NCBI GenBank assembly: GCA_965262875.1
Contig: OZ253569.1
Coordinates: 6,386,001-6,450,000, forward strand
Source of the DNA: JBALVT01 sp965262875
GTDB taxonomy: Bacteria; Pseudomonadota; Gammaproteobacteria; Pseudomonadales; Halieaceae
Direction of reading: 5' to 3'
Length of the DNA stretch: 64,000 bases
Part shown: positions 34,399 to 42,567 of the stretch, piece by piece
Numbering within the stretch: the stretch's first letter is position 1
Layout of the letters: each line of letters opens with the position of its first letter
Made by a program: the position numbers and the translations under genes
Notes under the pieces: generated by a model
Seen by the model: only the letters and a program-made list of their open reading frames with translations
Databases searched by the model: none
What the model was told of the DNA's origin: nothing

Positions 34399-36001
34399 CC
34401 CCCGCCGATGTACTCGTAGGGCTCACAGTTGTAAATTAATCGCCCGGCTTCACCATGCTGCCAATCCAGGGGTTTTAGGGCATAAGATGGCGGCATGCCA
34501 GGAGCAGGTTCACTCTGGGTTTCATCAATGCTGCGCGGATAACTCACCCAGTCTAAAGGCGCGCGCCAGCCCGGAGGGGAAACAAGCTCCGAGCGTGTTC
34601 CCGCCACGGGATAGAGCGTGCGCCAGTAGTGAATTTTTGCGCTAAGTTTATTCACAACATCCGGATACTCGGCGGCCAAATTATTGTATTCGCTGGGATC
34701 ATCAGCAATGCGAAACAAATAATTGGTCACTGTCGCCGATAGCAATCCCTGTTCGATTTCCTGCACAAGTTTCCAGTGATCGTTGAAAGCCGTCAGCATG
34801 AAGGAGCCCCGTATTGGCGTCTCCGATGCGAAATAGACTAAATCGGAACGCGGTAGGATTTTACCCTGACTAATGGCAGGCCATAGATTTTTGCCGTCCA
34901 GTTCAAAGGTATCATTACCCGGGGTGATGCCTGCGCTGGCCGCCAGCGTTGGGAAGATGTCCATGGCCGTCATAATCGACGTCATCTTTTCTCCGCCTTT
35001 GAGCTTCTCGGGCCATCGCATGAGGGAAACAGCACGAATGCCTCCCTCCCAGATCTCACCCTTGCCACCTCTCAAAGGATAATTGTCTGCGCCACCGGAC
35101 GCGTAAGCGGCACCTCCGTTGTCGCTTAGGAACAGCACAATCGTGTTATCTTCCAGCCCCTCTGCCCCCAAGGTGTCCAGTACCTGGCCTATGGCCTGAT
35201 CCATTCCATCGACTACCGCAGCGAACATCGGCCTGGCGCTGGGTTGCAACATCAGTTTGCTCATCCTGCGAGTCTCATCTGTGTTTTTACTGCGCGCGAT
35301 GGTGCGGGTGTCTTTTTCAGGTCGGCATATTTTTCTTTGAGGTTGTCCGGCGCGTCCAGGGGCGTGTGCGGTGCGATGAAAGGCATATACACGAAGAACG
35401 GCTTGCTCTTGTCTCGCGCTTTTATATAGCGAGAAACTTCGTCGGCCAGTAGAAAGGTCTCGTAGCCGTCAGCTTCTATGGAGACGCCGTTTTGCTGAAA
35501 GTCCTTGCCGCCTTGATTGCCGAAGGGTGGAAAGTATCCAACCTCCGTATGTAAGTGTCCGTAGAAGTGTTCAAAGCCGCGCTCGTTGGGATGATAGGCT
35601 TGTAAGGCATGGCCTAAGTGCCATTTGCCGACCATGGCAGTTTGGTATCCCGCTGCCAGAAATGTCTCAGGCATAAAGTGTTCCATGGGATGAATACCGT
35701 TATTGTGCCAGGGCATGATCACGCCATAGGCCACCCCCAGTCGTATAGGGTCTCGCCCCGTCATGAGCGCAGCGCGAGTGGGCGAACATATGGGGGTTGT
35801 GTAAAAGCGAGAGAGCTCTACGCCCTGCTCAGCTAACTTGTCCAGTGAGGGTGTGTCGATGGGTCCACCATGAAATCCGACATCGTTCCAGCCCAGGTCG
35901 TCGGCCACCATGACAATAATATTGGGTTTGTCTGAGCCAGATGCCAGCGACGCCAGCAGGGCCAGAGATAGCGTACAAAGTTGCGCCAATTTGGATGTCA
36001 T
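34050..36001 (-). pseudogene. Secreted sulfatase, frameshifted and with an abnormal 3' end
   Basis: A signal peptide (ALLASLASGSDKPNII) leads into an alkaline-phosphatase-superfamily sulfatase: MVADDLGWNDVGFHG for metal binding and C72-S-P-T-R for formylglycine formation. TAMVGKWHLGH and PFFVYMPFIAPHTPLDAP follow. Near 35265-35300 the frame is lost (first part ends at 35261), and the rest, FAAVVDGMDQAIGQVLDTL and FLSDNGGAAYASGG, continues one frame over. The second part then runs past the expected end into the antisense strand of the nitronate monooxygenase gene, stopping at 34050. The frameshift may be real or a base-call error; the overlapping end suggests a deletion joined the two genes. 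Confidence 0.75.
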
Positions 36002-36147
36002 AGCAATTCCCCCATTCTTACCGGGCTAGAATGTTAGTGTAGTTGCCTAGGGGGATACATGCCCTGAGCGGCCAGAATCGGCCGGTCAGGTGTCGTATAA
36101 AGACGCAGGCTGCTTGCGCAGTCTCGCTATCTTCGGGTCGATAGAAT

Positions 36148-36906
36148 CTAATGCACCAGGTCTTTGTATGCGTGCCAGGTTGCGTGTCCCAACAGTGGAA
36201 ATATCACTACCATTCCCACCAGGTAGGTTGCGAAGCCGACGGTCACCAACGCGGCGATTAAAGCACCCCAAACCAACATAGCTGGCAGGTCTCGCAGAGT
36301 CACTTTCAGGCTGGTTCGCATGGCGGTTTTGGCATCCAGATTATTGTCAACAATCATCGGAACCGCAACGACCGACAGGGCAAAGACAATGCAGGCGAGC
36401 AGGCCGCCGCTTGCGATATAGCTTATCAATTGGGTCGTACTAAGTTGGCGGAGAACATCTCCACCCACAGTCGATTCGATGCTCGGGGCGATACTTCCTG
36501 TGGCCCCGTAAGCTATTGCACTGGACACAATAAACCAGATTAACCCGACTACCAGCAGTGCGTTGGCGAAGCCCATCAGATTATGCCTGTGGCCGCGCAG
36601 AGCACTCAGCGATGTCGAAAAGTCTGCTTTGTCACCGATCGATTGTCTGCGAGAAAGCTCGCACAGACCCGCTGTCATGATCGGGCCGACCAACAAAAAA
36701 ACAGTGATGACAAAAGCGATAAAAAAGGGATGCCGTTCATAGGCCAAAATCAAAGCACCGAAAGCCGATACGAGCCAGCCATAAGCCAGGCTCGCGCCGC
36801 GGTGATGCAATAAATCATCCCAACCTTTGTCGAGCCAGATAAAAGGACGGGTGAGCGGAACTCGATGTATAGAAAATGGAGCCGTGTCTTCAGGGGTTGG
36901 TATCAT
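36148..36906 (-). CDS. DUF2189 membrane protein
   Basis: This 252-residue protein has about six hydrophobic helices. The N-terminal signature is FIWLDKGWDDLLHHRGASLAYGW (residues 23-45 region), and FFIAFVITVFLLVGPIMTAGLCELSR follows, both typical of DUF2189 proteins. It is an inner-membrane protein of unknown function, widespread in Proteobacteria. AGGAGAAG lies just upstream of the ATG. It is a single gene, convergent with nothing close by. Confidence 0.82.
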   Translation of the reverse strand: MIPTPEDTAPFSIHRVPLTRPFIWLDKGWDDLLHHRGASLAYGWLVSAFGALILAYERHPFFIAFVITVFLLVGPIMTAGLCELSRRQSIGDKADFSTSLSALRGHRHNLMGFANALLVVGLIWFIVSSAIAYGATGSIAPSIESTVGGDVLRQLSTTQLISYIASGGLLACIVFALSVVAVPMIVDNNLDAKTAMRTSLKVTLRDLPAMLVWGALIAALVTVGFATYLVGMVVIFPLLGHATWHAYKDLVH

Positions 36907-37200
36907 AGTGACTTCTCCTTGCGGGCCAAGCTCGCAGATGTAAACTGGATCAGTGCGGGGGTCGGGATAAATGCCTGGTTCTACTCGGCCAATCCGCAGG
37001 GTCTTATATTATGGCAGCAGGATTAGGTGTAAGTTTCACCCCGGTTTCCATAAGTAGCCTGTATTCTCCGCCTTTATAAAATCATAGTCCAGAAAGACAA
37101 GAAAGTCGGCTTACTGTAGACTGTGATAGTGTGTTGTCGCATAAAAACAGTTTGTAACCATGCAAACTGGCATAAGAAAATAGTTTAGGCGGGGTTACCA

Positions 37201-37590
37201 GTGGGTACGTTGATCGTCATAGTTTTCAGCGCTGTCGCTATTATATGGGTACTCAACCCATTTGATGGCCCCAAGCCAAAAGTCAGGAGGGCTGCCAACA
37301 AGCTCAATCCCTATCACGCCACGTCTATAAGGTTTGAGGAAGACGCCTGCGATATGGTTAAGGGTTTTTCCCCTCGACGTTTTTTGGCGGACGATTCCCC
37401 GCTGATTCCATTGCCTCAATGTCGCCCAGAGGATTGCCACTGTACCTACGTGCACCATGAAGACAGGCGCAGTGAGACAGCGGATAGACGCTCTGCCGCC
37501 AACCTGCAATCCGAAGGTGGAGATTGGGGGAAGCGAGGCAGCCAGGGTCGCCGCAAATCAGATTGGCGGGTCGCGGTCGTCCCAGGCTAG
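37201..37590 (+). CDS. Small membrane-anchored hypothetical protein
   Basis: This 129-residue protein starts at GTG 37201 after a GGCGGGG stretch. It has one N-terminal helix (LIVIVFSAVAIIWVLNPF) and then a soluble part with a short cysteine cluster (CRPEDCHCTYVHHEDRR) and a basic tail rich in RRS/DRR. I do not recognise a named family. The cysteines could bind a metal or form disulphides. The arrangement suggests an inner-membrane anchored protein. Confidence 0.55.
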   Translation: MGTLIVIVFSAVAIIWVLNPFDGPKPKVRRAANKLNPYHATSIRFEEDACDMVKGFSPRRFLADDSPLIPLPQCRPEDCHCTYVHHEDRRSETADRRSAANLQSEGGDWGKRGSQGRRKSDWRVAVVPG

Positions 37591-37622
37591 TTAAAGTGCA
37601 GCGCCGAATCTCCGCCCAAATC

Positions 37623-37926
37623 TTATTTCAAATGTGTGCTCAAAAAATCTCCCAGTTCTTTATAAGCCTGCAGAAATTCGGGAGAACCGGACATAATAAT
37701 ATACTCGGCATGCGATAGAGCTTCGTAGACATTCAAGTCGGCGATAACACCTGCAGTTTTTAACTTCCGATGGGTGCGGGCGGTATCACTCACTGGCGCC
37801 GGCTGGCGGTGGGAGTTCGCGGGCCCCGACAGTCCAGTTTGCGGTTTCGCCTGCCTGGGCCGAGCTACATAAAGTTAGGGATACAGCCAGCGCAGTGCAT
37901 TTTAGAAATCCAGTGAATGGATACAT
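37623..37926 (-). pseudogene. Alpha/beta hydrolase with most of the gene deleted
   Basis: Read from the ATG at 37926: a signal peptide (CTALAVSLTLCSSAQA), then ELPPPAGASE. The frame breaks near 37780, and the rest (TARTHRKLKTAGVIADLNVY, LSHAEYIIM, FLQAYKELGDFLSTHLK-stop) fits the C-terminus of GDXG-family lipases/esterases, with the catalytic His in SHAEY. About 200-250 residues, including the Ser and Asp of the triad, are missing. It is a clear remnant of a secreted esterase gene by internal deletion. Confidence 0.65.
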
Positions 37927-38029
37927 GAACTATTCCTTAGTTTATGATTGATGCAGCGATGATACAGTGGCCCGATAGAAATAATAAGCGGCCTCATCGT
38001 TCTGATTCGCGCAGTTCGCGGGAGAGTAT

Positions 38030-38944
38030 GTGAACAGAGAAACTACTATCGCTTTAAACAAGCGTCTGCTGGAGAACTTTAACAGCAACTGCACTGATCA
38101 GTCGGATCGAGAAATCAGAGTACAGGCTGAGGTGTTTTTCTGTTCTGATCTCCTGGGCGCCGAGAAAGATATTTTGTTCCGCAATACGCCGCAACCTATC
38201 GCTTTTTCAGCGGAGATCCCCGAGCAGGGCGCCTATCTCAGTCTGGATGTCCTGGACGTCCCGGTGCTACTGACTCGCGACTACGCCGGAGAGCTTCATG
38301 CTTTCATCAATGCCTGTGCGCATCGTGGTGCGCCGGTTGCGCAAGGAAGCGGGCAAGGTAGGCGTCTGGTTTGTCCGTTTCACGGCTGGTCATACTCCCA
38401 TGCAGGAGAGCTTGTGGGTCGGCCACAAGAGTCGTGCTTCGATACGGCGAAAATCGAAAGTGGGCTGACTGCACTGCCGGTTGCTGAAAGAAGTGGGATT
38501 GTTATTGTCGGATTGAACACTGAAATACAGCAACGAGATGTAGACACAGCACTGGGGTCACTGGAAGAGGAGATTGCGAATTTTCACCTTGAGCAATACA
38601 CCTGCATCGACAGAAAAAATCTCGATGTGAATGCCAATTGGAAATTGGTCAACGACCTCAGCCTTGAGAGCTATGGTTCAGGTGCGCAGATGATCCGCGC
38701 GGAGCCCGTTGCTACACTCGAAAGTTCGCGTGTCGTATACGTAGGTCTCGCCGGGAAGAACTGTTCCTTTGAGGAGGCGAGTGAGGCTTATCGTTTTGGT
38801 GGCGGCGTGTTTGAAAAGGAAGATTTGCCCATGGCTGAGCTATGTCAGCGCGGTTTGGAAGCAGCGCGGCAAGACTTGATCATCGGGAAAAACGAACCTC
38901 TATTACAATTTTGGCACCGTCTTTGGGGCGATGCCGTTAGATGA
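38030..38944 (+). CDS. Rieske-type oxygenase alpha subunit lacking most of its catalytic core
   Basis: This 304-residue protein, GTG start after GGGAGAG, is shorter than usual (about 380-430). The Rieske [2Fe-2S] site is intact: C-A-H-R-G, then C-P-F-H-G-W. The catalytic part starts normally (NANWKLVNDLSLESY), but the expected H-x4-H that binds the mononuclear iron is not there. The sequence moves within about 50 residues to the C-terminal FEKEDLPMAELCQRGLEAAR region. It looks like an in-frame internal deletion and would be inactive as an oxygenase unless the ligands are unusual. It is followed 13 bp later by a DUF4345 gene. Confidence 0.75.
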   Translation: MNRETTIALNKRLLENFNSNCTDQSDREIRVQAEVFFCSDLLGAEKDILFRNTPQPIAFSAEIPEQGAYLSLDVLDVPVLLTRDYAGELHAFINACAHRGAPVAQGSGQGRRLVCPFHGWSYSHAGELVGRPQESCFDTAKIESGLTALPVAERSGIVIVGLNTEIQQRDVDTALGSLEEEIANFHLEQYTCIDRKNLDVNANWKLVNDLSLESYGSGAQMIRAEPVATLESSRVVYVGLAGKNCSFEEASEAYRFGGGVFEKEDLPMAELCQRGLEAARQDLIIGKNEPLLQFWHRLWGDAVR

Positions 38945-38957
38945 AAGGAACCTACTG

Positions 38958-39347
38958 ATGATAATTTTCTTCCTGCGGCTTATCGGCGTCGTGTTCGCCG
39001 CCTATGGCGCATACCTGTGTTTCAATCCCAACTACCTGATAGATCTGTTGCAGATAGGAGACTCGGTACCCGCCAAGGTCGAAGTGCGGGCGATGTACGG
39101 AGGCTTGCAACTGGGCGTAGGGTTGTTGCTGCTATGGGGAGCGCAAAGGTCTGCAATACAGCAACAAATGGCCTGTGCTGTGATGATTGCATGCTTTGCC
39201 GGTCTCGCCGGGGCGAGAGCGGTGGGTCTGTTGTTGGACGGTCAAGACAGTTACAACCTGGCTGCGTTGATCTTTGAGTCCAGCAGCTTGCTTGTTTCGG
39301 TTTATTTATACTCGAAGTTAAGTCGTGAGCTGGCGCAGTCTCAGTAG
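38958..39347 (+). CDS. DUF4345 membrane protein
   Basis: This 129-residue protein has four hydrophobic helices (FFLRLIGVVFAAYGAYLCF, LGVGLLLLWG, MACAVMIACFAGLAGARAVGLL, LAALIFESSSLLVSVYLY). The motif VRAMYGGLQLGVG is typical of DUF4345 proteins, which often accompany catabolic genes and have no established role. AAGGA precedes the ATG at 38958; an upstream in-frame ATG would overlap the preceding gene and is less likely. Confidence 0.78.
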   Translation: MIIFFLRLIGVVFAAYGAYLCFNPNYLIDLLQIGDSVPAKVEVRAMYGGLQLGVGLLLLWGAQRSAIQQQMACAVMIACFAGLAGARAVGLLLDGQDSYNLAALIFESSSLLVSVYLYSKLSRELAQSQ

Positions 39348-39364
39348 GGCGATTAAAGAGTCCG

Positions 39365-39742
39365 TCAGGATTCGTTTTCTTTTGCCACTTCGGCGATAGC
39401 TTCTTCTACCGATCCTAATAGCGCCGCAGCCCGAGGATACCCTGCGTATTGTGCGATAAATAGCAGGAACTCCCTGGCTTCATCGGCGTTAATTTCGCCG
39501 CGTTTCAGGGAGGCCTTGATTTGAAGTTTGAAGGTCATAGGCTCGCCTTTCTCAGCGATAATGCCGATCAGGAGAATGCGTTTGTCGCGCATGGACAGCG
39601 TGTCACGTGTCCACAATTCAGCAAACAGCTGTTTAAGCATTATGTCTGTGAAGGCATAACCCTCCGGTGGCACAACAACATCACCGGCGTACACATCCTT
39701 AATCATTTCCTCGCCCAGCGCTCGGCGTTCCTGATCGTTCAT
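39365..39742 (-). CDS. Carboxymuconolactone decarboxylase (AhpD-like) family protein
   Basis: This 125-residue all-helical protein has FAELWTRDTLSMRDKRILLIGIIAEKG and EFLLFIAQYAGYPRAAALL, as in CMD-domain proteins. The C-x-x-C of AhpD-type peroxidases is absent, so a decarboxylase, isomerase or structural role is more likely than a redox one. It lies in a group of oxidative catabolism genes, on the same strand as the sterol-desaturase gene. Confidence 0.82.
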   Translation of the reverse strand: MNDQERRALGEEMIKDVYAGDVVVPPEGYAFTDIMLKQLFAELWTRDTLSMRDKRILLIGIIAEKGEPMTFKLQIKASLKRGEINADEAREFLLFIAQYAGYPRAAALLGSVEEAIAEVAKENES

Positions 39743-39786
39743 AGTCTGGCTCCGTATTGAATTGGTAGTTTGAGTAGCTTAAGAGT

Positions 39787-40515
39787 CTAGTCCAGTGTTC
39801 CAAACAGCTTGTCGTAAAGCAATGTGATGCTGGCGTAGTTACCTTTGTGCATGTTTTCGTGATGAATATGGTGTTTTGCCGTGATCCAGCTCAGTGTTTT
39901 GAAGGGGAAGTAGGGCAGATCCACAAAGGTGTGATTCACCTGGTTGAGCTGATAAAAAATAACGAAGGTAACAATGACGGTGGCGATGTGAAACGGACCC
40001 ATTAGGGCCGCGAGAAACACCACTGAGCCCATGAACAACATTATCCCGATGAAGGTTTCTCTGGGGTGCACATAGTGGGAATCAAGATAGGTGGGGCTGC
40101 GCGCTTGGTGATGTACCGCGTGAACTTGGCGCATGGCACCATTGCCGTGAAACCAGAAACGATGTGACAGGTAGTAAAGAAAATCGTAGAACATCAATAG
40201 GACAACAATATTTAGAAGAATTGTCCAAATTGGCTGAGTATCGAGCGTTACGCAAAAGGGTAAAACGAGTAAATAGAAAACGATATTACAGTGCATGCCG
40301 ACTTTTTGGGTGGCTCGCACAATGGGTGGATATTTCTCTTGAGCCCATTTCTCCTTGTCTTTACTACGGTTAAGTTCTCGCATATCAGATAGGGGGCGAA
40401 CTTTAAACAGCAGCCATTTGCCGACGACTGAGATAGCCACTATTCCAGTTAGAGACAGGGTCCCAGCGAGCCAGTGATAATTTTCGATTAGGGTCGACCA
40501 TATTTCGCTGTTCAT
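39787..40515 (-). CDS. Sterol desaturase / fatty acid hydroxylase superfamily protein
   Basis: This 242-residue integral membrane di-iron enzyme has eight-histidine-type motifs: HRFWFH, then HAVHHQA, then HHIHHEN (HxxxH, HxxHH and HxxHH). It has at least four membrane helices, such as WLAGTLSLTGIVAISVVGKW and IVFYLLVLPFCVTL. It would hydroxylate or desaturate a lipid or sterol-like substrate using O2. The substrate is unknown; the nearby catabolic genes suggest a membrane-associated hydrophobic compound. Confidence 0.87.
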   Translation of the reverse strand: MNSEIWSTLIENYHWLAGTLSLTGIVAISVVGKWLLFKVRPLSDMRELNRSKDKEKWAQEKYPPIVRATQKVGMHCNIVFYLLVLPFCVTLDTQPIWTILLNIVVLLMFYDFLYYLSHRFWFHGNGAMRQVHAVHHQARSPTYLDSHYVHPRETFIGIMLFMGSVVFLAALMGPFHIATVIVTFVIFYQLNQVNHTFVDLPYFPFKTLSWITAKHHIHHENMHKGNYASITLLYDKLFGTLD

Positions 40516-40539
40516 TTTTCTGCCTCGGACACTTTTATT

Positions 40540-41577
40540 CTAGGGCAATAGAAGCTTGCCCAATTCCTGGCTGGCTTGAGCGCCGAGCTGTTGTTTAAGT
40601 TGTTGTGCCAGCAGGCTCAAGTCTACTGGATGGCTGTTGCCAGATAGCTCTTGTTCAAGGTGGAGGGACCGATAGAGTGCGCCGGATACCTCCTTCAGCT
40701 TTTTAGTTGCGCTCTTTCCGGCCAGTGCAATAAATTCCTGTTCGAGTTCATCGACGCTGGCCACTGAGTGCTTGATGAGCTCTCGGCCCCGTTCAGTGAA
40801 GCGTAAAACAATCTGTCTTGCATCGCGCGGGTCAGGTTCTCGGAAAATGTAATCCAGCGCTTCCAACTCCTTGGCGGTTGCGCTGATAGCTTGCTTACTG
40901 ACATCTTGTATTGCAGCCATGTGTTGAATCTTTCCACCGGAAGCGCCGATCAGTGTTAGCACTTGTCCGAAGTACAACTTTAAACCGGGGTGCCCCTTTT
41001 TCTTGGTCATTGCCATTAGTCTTTTTAGGACGTAGTCAGCCAATCCTGGCAGTGCTGCGGCCAGGCTCATCGTTGGAGAAACTGTGTTAATTGAAGCTTG
41101 TCCGAGACCGGCATCCGAGTAAATTCTTGAAAGGGTTTCACCGGCATTGTCTATCGCTGATTTGCTGACAATATCTGCAAATTGGTCATCGAGTCTCGTC
41201 GTTATATGCGCGCCATCGCGACGCAGCTGCCTGCCCTGGGCTGTTAGTACAAGTTGTCTGGCGCGGCCATCCAGGGGGTCGGCTTCGCGCGCGATAAACC
41301 CCGCTGTTTCAATTTGATTGCTAGTTTGATTGCAGGCTTGCTTCGAAATTCCGAGTGTCTGCGCGAGATCGCCGAGGCGCATACCTCTTTCACCCAGCAG
41401 CGTAATGTAGGGAGCAAAACCCAAACGTAAATTCTGGTGCCCGAACTCTTTTTTCAGAGTATCCATCAGCTGTGTTTGAGTGTAACGGGCGACACCCAAT
41501 AAGTGCCTTGAGAAATTATCCTCGTAGCGATTCCAGGTGTTGTCGGCAGTGCCTGTCTGTTGTGCTTGGTTGCTCAT
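40540..41577 (-). CDS. Tandem MarR-type transcriptional regulator
   Basis: This 345-residue protein has two MarR winged-helix domains. The first is at about 35-140 (MRLGDLAQTLGISKQACNQT, DPLDGRARQLVLTAQGR), the second at about 175-290 (IQHMAAIQDVSKQAISAT, DPRDARQIVLRFTERG). Most MarR proteins are dimers of one domain; this one is a fused pair. The start chosen is ATG 41577 because a good promoter (-35 at 41607-41612, -10 at 41584-41589) overlaps the longer frame. Transcription would begin near the start codon itself. A 26-bp dyad in the divergent promoter is the probable operator, so it likely controls itself and the dehydrogenase operon at 41701. Confidence 0.82.
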   Translation of the reverse strand: MSNQAQQTGTADNTWNRYEDNFSRHLLGVARYTQTQLMDTLKKEFGHQNLRLGFAPYITLLGERGMRLGDLAQTLGISKQACNQTSNQIETAGFIAREADPLDGRARQLVLTAQGRQLRRDGAHITTRLDDQFADIVSKSAIDNAGETLSRIYSDAGLGQASINTVSPTMSLAAALPGLADYVLKRLMAMTKKKGHPGLKLYFGQVLTLIGASGGKIQHMAAIQDVSKQAISATAKELEALDYIFREPDPRDARQIVLRFTERGRELIKHSVASVDELEQEFIALAGKSATKKLKEVSGALYRSLHLEQELSGNSHPVDLSLLAQQLKQQLGAQASQELGKLLLP

Positions 41578-41583
41578 ACAAGA

Positions 41584-41648
41584 ATAGTAAATATAGGTTG
41601 TCAATAAGTCAATTGAAGTTGACATAATGGTTTTTCAGTGTCTACACT
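41584..41648. promoter_or_regulatory. Divergent promoters with a MarR-type dyad operator
   Basis: Leftward: TTGACT (41607-41612, minus strand), 17-bp spacer, TACTAT (41584-41589). Rightward: TTGACA (41619-41624), 18-bp spacer, TACACT (41643-41648). Half-sites TGTCAA (41599-41604) and TTGACA (41619-41624) form a dyad around TCAATTGA (41609-41616), covering both -35 boxes. This is the expected layout for a regulator that represses both directions. Confidence 0.6.
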
Positions 41649-41700
41649 TCACGTTCAGGTAGCGTTTCGCTGCTTTTACGGGTAGCCCAAGAGGACTGAT

Positions 41701-42558
41701 GTGACGACAACAATGAATGTGGGGTACATCGGCCTGGGAAACATTGGCAAACCCTCCGCCAGGCATTTAATTGGCGGGCAGTTTAATGCCTATGTTTTCG
41801 ATGTCTATCAGCCGGCGGTGGAAGAGCTTGTTGGGTTCGGCGCAGTCGCCTGTTCTTCAGCCACAGAATTGGCCACTGTTTGTACACACATTGGAATTTG
41901 CGTGCGCGACGAAGCGCAGGTGGAAGAGTTGCTTTATGGCGACCAAGGTATTCTTGATTCGGCCGCAGCCGGAACCATAGTGGCGATACATTCCACCGTC
42001 ACACGAAATGCTTTGCTGCGCTGGTCTGCTGATGCGGCACAAAAGAGCATCTTCTTAATCGATGCTGCAATCTCTGGTGGCGCCGCAGGCGCACAAGCGG
42101 GCACTCTGTGCTACATGGTCGGTGGCGATGCGGACGTTGTAGAACGTGCTCGCCCAGTTTTCGAGACATCCGCAGATAAGATTGTTCACGCCGGCGAGAT
42201 AGGATCTGGTTTATTGCTTAAACTGTGCAACAACCTCATTACCTATGCAGAATTTATGGCGATGTCTGAAGCCACTCGCCTGGCAGAGGCGGGGGGCCTT
42301 TCGGCAGATATGCTGCGCGAGGTGGGTAAATCCAACGGTGTGGTCAACGAGTCCATGCACTCATTTGTTAGCAATCGAAATGCGCTCGTTAAGACTTGTA
42401 CTGAAGAGCAAATGGAAGTGTTCTTTGGTTCTTTCGGACGCCTTGGAGAAAAGGATTTGGATTGCGCCTTGGCCAGCGCCGAAGAAATGGGCGTGGAATT
42501 GCCGACTACCCGCAGATTGCGCGACCGTGTCTACGCACTGTTTATGAACAAAGATTAG
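41701..42558 (+). CDS. 3-hydroxyisobutyrate dehydrogenase-family oxidoreductase
   Basis: This 285-residue NAD(P)-dependent beta-hydroxyacid dehydrogenase has the N-terminal Rossmann motif GYIGLGNIGKPSA. FLIDAAISGGAAGAQAGTL is the substrate-binding DxxxSGG segment, and LLLKLCNNLITYAEFMAMSEA holds the catalytic Lys. AGAGGA precedes the GTG start; an ATG four codons later is also possible. It is the first gene of a plus-strand operon with the ALDH and two SDR genes, divergent from the MarR regulator. Confidence 0.88.
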   Translation: MTTTMNVGYIGLGNIGKPSARHLIGGQFNAYVFDVYQPAVEELVGFGAVACSSATELATVCTHIGICVRDEAQVEELLYGDQGILDSAAAGTIVAIHSTVTRNALLRWSADAAQKSIFLIDAAISGGAAGAQAGTLCYMVGGDADVVERARPVFETSADKIVHAGEIGSGLLLKLCNNLITYAEFMAMSEATRLAEAGGLSADMLREVGKSNGVVNESMHSFVSNRNALVKTCTEEQMEVFFGSFGRLGEKDLDCALASAEEMGVELPTTRRLRDRVYALFMNKD

Positions 42559-42567
42559 AGAGTGTTT

